Source: JAFAGX01 sp035624085 (GTDB lineage Bacteria > Acidobacteriota > Terriglobia > Terriglobales > Acidobacteriaceae). Taken from it: a stretch of DNA of 20,899 nt. Made by a program: the position numbers and the translations under genes. This document shows positions 14,834 through 20,899 of the stretch, piece after piece (the stretch's first letter is position 1; each line of letters opens with the position of its first letter). The notes below the pieces were generated by a model, which did not search any database, was not told the origin of the DNA, and saw only the letters and a program-made list of their open reading frames with translations. Location of the stretch: positions 1-20,899 of the forward strand of contig DASPSE010000005.1 in the NCBI GenBank assembly GCA_035624085.1, given 5' to 3'.

Positions 14834-15544
14834 ATGTTATCGCGCACAAAGACTGTCATTACCGTTCTGCTGCTAGTCGTCACTGCCATGGCCAAAGAGT
14901 CGAGTGAGAATGCGCCGCACGAGAAAAAGATCCAACAGGAAACGCTGGCGGAGTTTGTCGAGCGAATGCAACAGCAGAGCCCGGACCTAACGCACGCTAC
15001 TCTGGGCAGCTTATGGACAGACAACGGACGGCTGGCCGATATGAACGCCGACTACAAAGCCATGCACGTCGGCGATTTGATCACGGTTGTCGTAGCGCAA
15101 GGAACCACCGCTAACAATGCGAACAGCGTTTCCACCGCGCGGACGTTCAACGCAAGTTCGGGGATTTCTGGCCTTGCGGGCCACCTTAAGACCAGCGGAC
15201 TGCAAGAGATTTTTTCCCCGCAATCATCGCAGACCTTGACTGGCAAGTCGCAAGGCGCAACCACCTCCACTTTAAATACAACCTTAGCGGGTAGGGTAGT
15301 GGCGGTGCTGCCCAGCAGGGCTCTGGTGATCGAAGCGGAGCGCCAGCTTACGATGAACAATGAAAAACAAACGATTCTCGTGCGCGGGCTGGTTCGCCCA
15401 GGGGATATAGCGCCCGACGGCAGCGTGCAATCGAACCTCATCGCGAATCTCGAACTTGAACTGAAAGGCAAGGGCGTGCTGAGCGACGGTACGCGGCCTC
15501 CCAATCCATTGGTCCGCGCTCTGCTGCGGATTGTCGGATTTTGA
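14834..15544 (+). CDS. flgH: FlgH, flagellar L-ring protein without lipobox cysteine
   Basis: FlgH forms the outer-membrane L ring, the bushing around the distal rod. The 236-residue product shows the family signature GSLW (about residue 58), followed by ADYKAMHVGDLITVVVAQGTTANNAN, an internal LAGRVVAVLPSRALVIEAERQL block and LVRGLVRPGDIAPDGSV...ANLELELKGKG near the C-terminus. The start has AAGGAAAG just upstream. Residues 1-20 form a signal peptide ending in A-M-A, a type I cleavage pattern. Classical FlgH is a lipoprotein with an LxGC lipobox, but this protein contains no cysteine at all, so it cannot be lipidated. Confidence 0.93.
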   Translation: MLSRTKTVITVLLLVVTAMAKESSENAPHEKKIQQETLAEFVERMQQQSPDLTHATLGSLWTDNGRLADMNADYKAMHVGDLITVVVAQGTTANNANSVSTARTFNASSGISGLAGHLKTSGLQEIFSPQSSQTLTGKSQGATTSTLNTTLAGRVVAVLPSRALVIEAERQLTMNNEKQTILVRGLVRPGDIAPDGSVQSNLIANLELELKGKGVLSDGTRPPNPLVRALLRIVGF

Positions 15545-15555
15545 CGGGACACATC

Positions 15556-16668
15556 ATGAATCATTTTCTTAGGGTTTCGTTAGCCTTGGCGCTGTTGGGA
15601 ACGCTGCCAGTAGCCGCGGACGAAGTGGTACGCAAGGCCTTAATCCGCGATGTTACTTCGGTTGAGGGCATCCGCGACAATCCCATCCTTGGCTATGGCG
15701 TCGTCGTAGGATTGAAAAATACCGGCGACAAACAGCAGACCTTATTCACGAATCAGACACTGGCCAACATCTTGCAGCGAATGGGGGTACAGACGCCCGC
15801 TGGCACGATCATCGTGAAAAATGTAGCTGCAGTGTTCGTCACTGCCACTCTTCCTCCTTTTGCCCGGCCTGGAACCCGCCTCGACGTCACCGTTGCATCG
15901 GCAGGGGACGCCCGAAGTCTCGAAGGGGGGACGCTGCTGCTCACACCTCTCTATGGGGCCGACGGACAAGTTTATGCGAGCGCACAAGGGCCTCTGACTC
16001 TGGGCGGATTCAGTGAAGGCGGCGGGGCCAACGCCAAGCAGGTGAATCATCCCACGGCCGGGCGTATTCCCGGCGGGGCTCTAGTGGAACGGGACAGTTC
16101 CCTGGATCTGCGGGCGCTTCCGAAGCTGTCGCTGCTTCTGAATGACCCCAATTTCAGCACAGCCGAGGAAGTCGCCAATGCAATTAACCGGGAATTCCAA
16201 CACGAAATTGCCTTAGTGGTGGACAGCCGGCGAGTTGATATTGACACTTCCGGACCCGAAGCGCAGAAGCTGCCCACATTGCTGGCGCGAGTCGAGAACC
16301 TGAGCGTTGACGTGCATCATCGTGCCCGGGTCGTAGTAAACGAGCGCACTGGAACGATCGTGATGGGAAAGGACGTTCATCTCGGGGCAGTCTCTATCTT
16401 GCACGGCAATCTTTCCATCGAAGTGGCCACACAGTTCGCGGTTTCGCAGCCAAATCCAGGATCAAAAGGCAAGACCGAGGTGGTACCTGAGACCAACATA
16501 AAAGCCGAAGAGTCTCCAGCGCGGCGCATCGAATTGACGGAGGGCGCCAGCATTGAGCAACTTGTGAACGGGCTGCAGAGGATCGGCGCCACGGCGCGGG
16601 ATGTTATTGCGATTCTGCAAGCTATTAAGGCTGCGGGGGCTCTGGAAGCCGATCTGGAGGTGATCTGA
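15556..16668 (+). CDS. flgI: FlgI, flagellar P-ring protein
   Basis: FlgI assembles in the periplasm into the P ring around the rod. From ATG 15556 the product is 370 residues, with a signal peptide (about 1-22, cleavage after VAA). The mature start is typical: IRDVTSVEGIRDNPILGYGVVVGL. Other family blocks are FTNQTLANILQRMGV, KNVAAVFVTATLPPFARPG, RIPGGALVERD and the C-terminal VNGLQRIGATARDVIAILQAIKAAGAL. Length matches E. coli FlgI (365). A TTG at 15541 would add five residues and overlap flgH; ATG 15556 gives the better signal peptide. The stop overlaps the flgJ start by one base. Confidence 0.96.
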   Translation: MNHFLRVSLALALLGTLPVAADEVVRKALIRDVTSVEGIRDNPILGYGVVVGLKNTGDKQQTLFTNQTLANILQRMGVQTPAGTIIVKNVAAVFVTATLPPFARPGTRLDVTVASAGDARSLEGGTLLLTPLYGADGQVYASAQGPLTLGGFSEGGGANAKQVNHPTAGRIPGGALVERDSSLDLRALPKLSLLLNDPNFSTAEEVANAINREFQHEIALVVDSRRVDIDTSGPEAQKLPTLLARVENLSVDVHHRARVVVNERTGTIVMGKDVHLGAVSILHGNLSIEVATQFAVSQPNPGSKGKTEVVPETNIKAEESPARRIELTEGASIEQLVNGLQRIGATARDVIAILQAIKAAGALEADLEVI

Positions 16669-16979
16669 TGGAAGCTGTCCCCGGAATCCAGAACTCAACT
16701 CCTGTCGCTCCTGAGCAATCCCATGCGCAAAAGCTAGTCCGGGCGGCGCGCCAATTCGAGGCGGTGCTGCTAACCCAGTTGCTGGGATCGTTGGAACGAG
16801 CTTTTTCTGCCTTCGGAGAAAAGAAAACCGAAAACGGACAGGATCACTACCAGTTTCTGGGAATACAGGCGCTAGCCTCGAGTGTGGCAGCCAAAGGTGG
16901 CCTGGGTATTGCTGACATGATCGTCCGAAATTTGAAGCAACGAGAGGACCACGGTACTGACTCGTCTGTCAAACCATGA
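16668..16979 (+). CDS. flgJ: FlgJ-type rod-binding protein, no muramidase domain
   Basis: The 103-residue product matches the N-terminal rod-binding half of FlgJ: KLVRAARQFEAVLLTQLLGSLERAF (about residues 22-46), a polar middle and FLGIQALASSVAAKGGLGIADMI (about 63-85). This part acts as the rod cap or scaffold. The C-terminal peptidoglycan hydrolase domain of enterobacterial FlgJ (313 residues) is missing, as in many other phyla where a separate enzyme does that job. It is the last gene of the flagellar run, overlapping flgI by one base (TGATG) and followed at once by a terminator. Confidence 0.92.
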   Translation: MEAVPGIQNSTPVAPEQSHAQKLVRAARQFEAVLLTQLLGSLERAFSAFGEKKTENGQDHYQFLGIQALASSVAAKGGLGIADMIVRNLKQREDHGTDSSVKP

Positions 16980-17012
16980 AAAAGCCTCTCCAACATTTCT
17001 CGAGAGGCTTTT
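16980..17012. terminator. Bidirectional intrinsic terminator closing the flagellar operon
   Basis: AAAAGCCTCTC (16980-16990) and GAGAGGCTTTT (17002-17012) are perfect reverse complements: an 11-base stem around an 11-base loop. The plus-strand copy ends in four Ts, and the minus-strand copy ends in five (A-run 16979-16983), so it can stop transcription from both sides. It begins directly after the flgJ stop codon and lies between convergent flgJ and the possible micro-ORF at 17053-17091. Confidence 0.9.
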
Positions 17013-17042
17013 GATCAACTTTTGAAAGTGCGAACAGTTTGT

Positions 17043-17056
17043 CTAGCCAAGGCTAG
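17043..17056. repeat. 14-base perfect palindrome
   Basis: CTAGCCAAGGCTAG reads the same on both strands. It overlaps the stop codon of the minus-strand micro-ORF. With only two central unpaired bases it makes a poor RNA hairpin unless the inner pairs open. It may be a protein-binding site or a minor part of the 3' end structure ahead of the terminator at 16980-17012. Confidence 0.5.
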
Positions 17057-17091
17057 TGTTTCTTCTTCTTGGCTTTTTTCTTTGTCGCCAT
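17053..17091 (-). CDS. Candidate 12-residue lysine-rich micro-ORF
   Basis: On the minus strand, an ATG at 17091 is followed by MATKKKAKKKKH and a TAG stop. GGAGGA (17098-17103) lies 6 bases before the ATG, among the best ribosome binding sites in the window. Downstream, on the same strand, are a palindrome and a T-tailed intrinsic terminator (17012-16980). Eight of twelve residues are lysine, so the peptide would bind nucleic acid or acidic surfaces if made. It is too short for homology. Chance is possible because the Lys codons are simply an A-rich tract. It could also be a leader peptide. Confidence 0.4.
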   Translation of the reverse strand: MATKKKAKKKKH

Positions 17092-17103
17092 GACTTTTCC
17101 TCC

Positions 17104-17296
17104 GTGAACTATTTTCCCTTGCAGCTTACGTGAACTCTTCTCACTTTGAACCCGTCGCCGGTGATAAACGCCAGCGGCAATGTTCTCATTTCAGATATTG
17201 CGTGGTACTCCTTTCGATTGTCAATAGAATTCTTTGTCTGCCGTGCGGCTCTGAACGACCGCACTTCAGGATTTGTCGTAAACTTTCATTCGAGTT
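17104..17296. other. Divergent intergenic region with a possible minus-strand promoter
   Basis: On the minus strand, a perfect TTGACA (-35) at 17219-17224 is followed 18 bases later by CAATAT (17195-17200), a weak -10. Transcription would begin near 17188 and run toward the micro-ORF. A second small minus-strand frame (17109-17189, 26 codons) lacks a well-placed ribosome binding site. For the plus-strand gene at 17297 I see no convincing promoter or Shine-Dalgarno; TAAACT at 17279-17284 is a marginal -10. Confidence 0.35.
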
Positions 17297-18889
17297 ATGC
17301 CGCGCGATCCCATCAAACTCGAGATTTTCAAAAACATTTTTCACTCCATTGCCGAGGAGATGGGTGCGGCGCTGCGGCGGACTGCCTTTTCCCCGAACAT
17401 CAAAGAGCGGCGCGATTACTCCTGCGCTGTGTTCGATTCCGATGGTGAAGTCATTGCCATGGGCGATCACATGCCGGTGCATTTGGGTTCGATGCCCAGG
17501 TCGGTGGGCGCGGTGCTGGATAGCTTCGATCTCGCGCCCGGCGATGTCGCCATGCTAAACGACCCATTCCGTGGAGGCACCCACCTCCCGGATATCACAC
17601 TGGTCGCGCCCGTCTACTTTTCCAGCCGGGGCCGACGCCCCGATTTCTATTTAGCCTCGCGCGCGCACCACGCAGACGTGGGCGGCGCCTATCCCGGGTC
17701 CATGGGCCTGTGCCGGGAAATCTATCAAGAGGGATTTCGCATTCCGCCCGTGAAGATCAAGCGCGAAGGCCAAATGCAAGCCGACGTTCTTGCACTTCTG
17801 TTGAACAATGTACGCACGCCGCAGGAGCGCGAAGGGGACCTGGGAGCCCAGATCGCCGCCTGTCACACGGGAGCCGAGCGCCTGCATGAGGTGTGTACGC
17901 GCTATGGAGCAGAGCGGGTGCATCGCGCCGCGAAAGAGTTGCTCGATTACTCGGAAGAAATGATGCGTGCATTTCTTAACCTGGTTTCTGCCGGCTCATA
18001 CCGGGCAGAGGATTTTCTGGACAATGACGGAATCAGTGACAAACCAGTAAAGATTGCGGTCACGATAAGGTTCCCTCGCGGGCAAAGCCGCTCGCACAAA
18101 AGAGTGGCAGTGGATTTCTCTGGAAGCGATGCGCAGGTTGAAGGCAGCGTGAATGCCGTGGAAGCAATCACTTATTCAGCGTGCTTCTATGTCTTTCGGT
18201 GTCTGCTGGCCGAAGAAGTGCCTGCGACTGCCGGGCTGATGCGACCCATCAAGGTCATCGCGCCGGAAGGAACGGTGGTGAACGCGCGCCCTCCGGCAGC
18301 AGTTGCTGGTGGAAACGTGGAGACATCACAGCGAATCGTGGATGTGCTATTGCGGGCTTTGGCGGAAGCCGTGCCGGAACGAATTCCGGCTGCCGCCTCA
18401 GGCACTATGAACAATCTGACGATCGGCGGAATTGATCCCCGCACGAACGAGCCATTCGCATACTACGAGACCATCGCGGGAGGCATGGGAGCACGCCCCA
18501 CAAAGGCTGGGGTTTCCGGCGTGCATACTCACATGACCAACTCGCTCAACACGCCGGCAGAAGCGCTGGAGTACTCTTATCCGCTGCGCGTGCACAGATA
18601 TTCGTTGCGGCCTGACAGCGGTGGGCCAGGAGGGCATCACGGAGGAGATGGGATCGTTCGCGAGATCGAAGTTCTGACCGATGCCGAATGTACTTTGCTG
18701 GCAGAGCGCCGTCAGCGCGGACCTTACGGTCTGAACGGAGGAGGAGATGGCGCGCCAGGGAGAGCCTTGCTGATCCGCGAGGATGGCTCGTCTCAGGCTC
18801 TGCCTGGCAAGTTCAACGTCCGGCTTCGTAAAGGCCAACGGATTCGGATTGAGACTCCGGGCGGAGGGGGTTGGGGAGAAGAACACTGA
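17297..18889 (+). CDS. hyuB: N-methylhydantoinase B / 5-oxoprolinase-type HyuB subunit
   Basis: HyuB-family proteins are the B subunits of ATP-dependent hydantoinases, acetone/acetophenone carboxylases and 5-oxoprolinases. The 530-residue product has the family N-terminus (DPIKLEIFKNIFHSIAEEMGAALRRTAFSPNIKERRDYSCAVFD), the GDVAMLNDPFRGGTHLPDI block (about 82-100), RAHHADVGGAYPGSM, the NVETSQRIVDVLLRAL segment and the C-terminal HTHMTNSLNTPAEALE and GGPGGHHGGDGIVRE motifs. Length is typical (500-600). The partner HyuA subunit is not adjacent in the window, so the substrate cannot be assigned. No good ribosome binding site precedes the ATG. It starts a new unit after the flagellar terminator. 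Confidence 0.9.
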   Translation: MPRDPIKLEIFKNIFHSIAEEMGAALRRTAFSPNIKERRDYSCAVFDSDGEVIAMGDHMPVHLGSMPRSVGAVLDSFDLAPGDVAMLNDPFRGGTHLPDITLVAPVYFSSRGRRPDFYLASRAHHADVGGAYPGSMGLCREIYQEGFRIPPVKIKREGQMQADVLALLLNNVRTPQEREGDLGAQIAACHTGAERLHEVCTRYGAERVHRAAKELLDYSEEMMRAFLNLVSAGSYRAEDFLDNDGISDKPVKIAVTIRFPRGQSRSHKRVAVDFSGSDAQVEGSVNAVEAITYSACFYVFRCLLAEEVPATAGLMRPIKVIAPEGTVVNARPPAAVAGGNVETSQRIVDVLLRALAEAVPERIPAAASGTMNNLTIGGIDPRTNEPFAYYETIAGGMGARPTKAGVSGVHTHMTNSLNTPAEALEYSYPLRVHRYSLRPDSGGPGGHHGGDGIVREIEVLTDAECTLLAERRQRGPYGLNGGGDGAPGRALLIREDGSSQALPGKFNVRLRKGQRIRIETPGGGGWGEEH

Positions 18890-18907
18890 CACACGGAGCC
18901 ATAGAAA

Positions 18908-19483
18908 ATGACTGATCTTGCTGCTCATTATCTCGATGAAGTTCGCCGGCAATTCCGTGGCTACAAACGGCTGGGCGAGGGCGCCATGTCGCAGTTAAAG
19001 GACGAGGAGCTGTTCGTAGCCATCGATCCGGAATCCAACTCAGTGGCAATCCTCGTGAAGCACTTGGCCGGTAACATGCGATCCCGATTTACCGACTTCC
19101 TGACGACTGATGGCGAAAAGCCGAACCGAAATCGTGACCAGGAGTTTGAAATCACTCCAAACACGACTCGCGCCGATGTCATGCGCTGGTGGGAAGAAGG
19201 CTGGGAGCAAGTATTCTCTGCCATCGCAGCGCTCACACCCGAAGACCTGCTACACACAGTGACGATCCGGGGCGAACCGCACACCGTGGTGCAAGCCATC
19301 AACCGGCAACTCGCCCATTACTCGGCGCACGTTGCACAAATCATTTTCCTCGCTAAACATCTGCGTTCGAGCGAGTGGAAAGCTCTCAGCATTCCGCGCG
19401 GCAAGTCGCAGGACTTCAACGCGATGGCTAAAAGGCATGACCGCGGTCTCCCTCGAGACGGAGAATACAAACCCTTAGCGTGA
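18908..19483 (+). CDS. DUF1572 / DinB-like four-helix protein
   Basis: The 191-residue protein fits the DinB-like superfamily (DUF1572 group): a four-helix bundle with a metal-binding His triad. Candidate ligands are H52 (LVKHLAGN) and the H137-x3-H141 pair (LAHYSAHVAQI), spaced as in that family. Other conserved-looking parts are the N-terminal YLDEVRRQFRGYKRLGEGAM and the WWEEGWEQVFSAIAALTPEDL helix. Some relatives are thiol transferases (for example bacillithiol or mycothiol dependent), but most have no known function, and none is assigned here. GGAG at 18895-18898 precedes the ATG by 9 bases; the hyuB stop is 18 bases upstream, so the two are probably cotranscribed. Confidence 0.85.
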   Translation: MTDLAAHYLDEVRRQFRGYKRLGEGAMSQLKDEELFVAIDPESNSVAILVKHLAGNMRSRFTDFLTTDGEKPNRNRDQEFEITPNTTRADVMRWWEEGWEQVFSAIAALTPEDLLHTVTIRGEPHTVVQAINRQLAHYSAHVAQIIFLAKHLRSSEWKALSIPRGKSQDFNAMAKRHDRGLPRDGEYKPLA

Positions 19484-19500
19484 AGCAGAACTTCGGCGAG

Positions 19501-19520
19501 AGCACCCATTCAGTGGTGCT
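19501..19520. promoter_or_regulatory. Inverted repeat overlapping the tdh extended -10
   Basis: AGCACC (19501-19506) and GGTGCT (19515-19520) are perfect inverted arms around 8 bases. The right arm runs into TG-C-TAAAAT (19517-19525), a good extended -10 with one mismatch to TATAAT. An arm overlapping a -10 would suit an operator. The -35 region is poor. Confidence 0.4.
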
Positions 19521-19565
19521 AAAATCAGAGGTTTTGAGTCCGAGGTGAATCTCATCAGGTGATTC

Positions 19566-20630
19566 ATGCCCAATACAATGCTAGCCGTCGTGAAGCCGAA
19601 AGCCGCCCCCGGCGCGGAGATCCGCGAAGTAAAAATTCCTGCATTCGGACGTACTGACGTTCTGGTCAAGGTCAAAGTCGCGTCCATTTGCGGCACAGAC
19701 TTGCATATTTACGAGTGGGACCGCTGGGCACAAAAACGAATCCATCCCCCGCTCATTCCCGGGCACGAATTCTGCGGAGAAGTTGTGGCGTACGGCGATG
19801 AGGTCACGACTGTCAAGGAAGGTGATTTCGTTTCCGCCGAGATGCACGTCGCATGCGGCAAGTGTTTGCAGTGCCGCACGGGTGAGGCCCATATTTGCCA
19901 GAACGTGAAGATCATCGGCGTGGATGCCGACGGCGCTTTTGCTGAGTACGTCGTCATTCCGGAATCGAATATCTGGAAGCTGGATCCGGCGATTCCTCAT
20001 GAATACGCCTCGATTCTCGATCCGCTGGGCAACGCGGTTCACACCGTGCTTGCCGGCGAGATCGCCGCCAAGACTGTCGCCATTACGGGCTGTGGTCCAA
20101 TCGGGCTGTTTTCGATCGCGGTGGCGCGCGCAGTGGGAGCGGCTCAGGTGTTTGCCATCGAGGTTAACGAACACCGGCGGCGCATTGCCAAACAAATGAA
20201 GGCTGACCTTGCGCTTGATCCCTCGAAGGAAGATGTTGTCTCCCTCATCATGGAGCGCACCGGCGGGCTGGGCGTCGATGTGGTGCTGGAGATGGCCGGC
20301 CATCCCAATGCGATCCGAACAGCCTTTGACATCGTGCGTCGCGGCGGGCGCATCTCGCTTCTAGGGTTGACCTCCAAGCCGATTTCGCTCAATTTCTCCG
20401 AAGACCTCATTTTCAAGGGCATTACCATCCAGGGCATCAACGGCCGCCGCATGTACCAGACGTGGTATCAAATGACGGCACTGCTCAAGAACGGAAAACT
20501 CGACTTGCATCCGGTGATCACAGACCGCATCGCAATGAAAGATTTTTCCAAAGGAATGGAGCGACTGAAAACCGGCGAGGCGAGTAAGATCCTCGTGTAT
20601 CCGAATGGAACGGGAAACGAAGGTCTATAG
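19566..20630 (+). CDS. tdh: L-threonine 3-dehydrogenase (zinc-dependent MDR family)
   Basis: Tdh oxidises L-threonine with NAD+ to 2-amino-3-ketobutyrate in threonine breakdown. The 354-residue product belongs to the medium-chain zinc dehydrogenases. Catalytic zinc ligands are C42 (ICGTDLHIYEWDRWAQ, a stretch characteristic of Tdh) and H67-E68 (GHEFCGE). The structural zinc loop is C97, C100, C103 and C111. The Rossmann NAD site is G175-C-G-P-I-G180, with E199 as the likely adenosine-ribose ligand. C-terminal INGRRMYQTWYQM is also Tdh-typical. Length fits (E. coli 341). AGGTGA lies just before the ATG. Its usual partner kbl (2-amino-3-ketobutyrate CoA ligase) is not downstream; aroC follows instead. 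Confidence 0.94.
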   Translation: MPNTMLAVVKPKAAPGAEIREVKIPAFGRTDVLVKVKVASICGTDLHIYEWDRWAQKRIHPPLIPGHEFCGEVVAYGDEVTTVKEGDFVSAEMHVACGKCLQCRTGEAHICQNVKIIGVDADGAFAEYVVIPESNIWKLDPAIPHEYASILDPLGNAVHTVLAGEIAAKTVAITGCGPIGLFSIAVARAVGAAQVFAIEVNEHRRRIAKQMKADLALDPSKEDVVSLIMERTGGLGVDVVLEMAGHPNAIRTAFDIVRRGGRISLLGLTSKPISLNFSEDLIFKGITIQGINGRRMYQTWYQMTALLKNGKLDLHPVITDRIAMKDFSKGMERLKTGEASKILVYPNGTGNEGL

Positions 20631-20645
20631 CTTACGGGGGCATTA

Positions 20646-20673
20646 CGCAATTCGCACTCAAGTTTGAATTGCG
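20646..20673 (+). terminator. Hairpin after tdh, weak terminator
   Basis: CGCAATTC (20646-20653) pairs perfectly with GAATTGCG (20666-20673) around a 12-base loop, 15 bases after the tdh stop. The stem is A+T-rich and the following sequence (acagccttta) has only a short T-run, so any termination is likely partial. It separates tdh from the aroC promoter. Confidence 0.45.
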
Positions 20674-20700
20674 ACAGCCTTTAATGTACGCGATGTGATC

Positions 20701-20730
20701 CTGACCGGCCTCCAAGTCATCGGGTACAAT
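20701..20730 (+). promoter_or_regulatory. Candidate aroC promoter very close to the start codon
   Basis: CTGACC (20701-20706, four of six matches to TTGACA) and TACAAT (20725-20730, five of six to TATAAT) are 18 bases apart. The -10 ends 8 bases before the aroC ATG, so transcription would start within a base or two of that codon. No ribosome binding site is present, so the mRNA may be leaderless. Confidence 0.5.
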
Positions 20731-20738
20731 CCACATCA

Positions 20739-20899
20739 ATGCTGCGTTACTTCACGGCTGGGGAATCCCACGGGGAAGCTCTCGTCGCTTTCCTGTCCGG
20801 ACTGCCTGCGGGTTTGAAAGTTGACCAGCACCTCTTAGATCGTGAGCTTTGGCGCCGGCAACAGGGCTATGGCCGGGGTGGCCGGATGAAGATCGAGCG
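20739..20899 (+). CDS. aroC: AroC, chorismate synthase (5' part, runs off the window)
   Basis: The last 161 bases encode 53 residues of chorismate synthase, which converts 5-enolpyruvylshikimate 3-phosphate to chorismate using reduced FMN, the final common step to aromatic amino acids. The N-terminal signature is clear: MLRYFTAGESHGEAL (residues 1-15), with the conserved SHG containing an active-site His, then a second block at about 39-53, RRQQGYGRGGRMKIE. The start at 20739 is fixed by the family N-terminus; no Shine-Dalgarno precedes it. The remaining 85% or so of the gene lies beyond the window. Confidence 0.95.
   Translation, partial: MLRYFTAGESHGEALVAFLSGLPAGLKVDQHLLDRELWRRQQGYGRGGRMKIE

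Noticed and set aside
17109..17189. 26-codon minus-strand frame upstream of the lysine-rich micro-ORF
   Set aside because: Its nearest Shine-Dalgarno-like AAAGGAG is about 17 bases upstream of the ATG, too far for good initiation. There is no other support.
1..20899. CRISPR arrays, insertion sequences, tRNA or rRNA genes
   Set aside because: No regularly spaced repeats, transposase-like products, terminal inverted repeats or tRNA-like cloverleaf sequences were recognised on reading both strands.

Overview
The window is a dense run of plus-strand genes of moderately high G+C (estimated by eye). About 17 kb of it is a flagellar export, motor-switch, chemotaxis and rod/hook operon. Genes for the P ring (FlgI) and L ring (FlgH) imply a diderm (Gram-negative type) bacterium. 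The protein style suggests Acidobacteriota or a related phylum: a FliY-like second FliN, a CheX-type phosphatase, a stand-alone PilB/GspE N-terminal domain, and DUF1572/DinB plus hydantoinase-B neighbours. That assignment is an inference; there is no rRNA gene to test it.

Layout. 1-74: 3' tail of an upstream gene, possibly fliK. 107-1707: flgD (very short) and flgE (hook). 1708-2021: a 314-base gap with a strong hairpin. 2022-7602: small fliN-like gene, a fliO-like gene, fliP, fliQ, fliR, flhB, flhA (type III export gate). 7640-8434: fliA, the flagellar sigma factor. 8448-10279: fliM and a FliY-like fliN, overlapping by 4 bases. 10298-11212: an orphan gene combining a zinc-knuckle-like segment with a PilB-type MshEN domain. 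11345-12213: cheY and a cheX-like phosphatase gene, overlapping by 4 bases. 12417-16979: flgF, flgG, flgA, flgH, flgI and a rod-binding-only flgJ. A symmetric terminator at 16980-17012 closes the operon.

On the far side of that terminator, on the minus strand, is a possible 12-codon lysine-rich micro-ORF with a near-perfect ribosome binding site. Unrelated plus-strand metabolic genes follow: an N-methylhydantoinase B homologue, a DinB-like DUF1572 protein, L-threonine 3-dehydrogenase, and the 5' end of aroC running off the window.

How it fits together. FliP/Q/R/FlhB/FlhA form the export gate. FlgD, FlgE, FlgF, FlgG and FlgJ are built outward through it. FlgA, FlgI and FlgH complete the P and L rings. 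FliM and two SpoA-domain proteins form the C ring. CheY binds FliM to switch rotation, and the CheX-like protein would remove the CheY phosphate. The MshEN protein lies exactly between the switch genes and cheY. It is the most interesting unexplained component, since MshEN domains of this family bind cyclic-di-GMP. It may couple that second messenger to the motor. Several parts deviate from the textbook flagellum: a 106-residue FlgD, a FliO-like protein with no membrane helix, FlgH without a lipobox cysteine, FlhB with NPSE instead of NPTH, and FlgJ without a muramidase domain.
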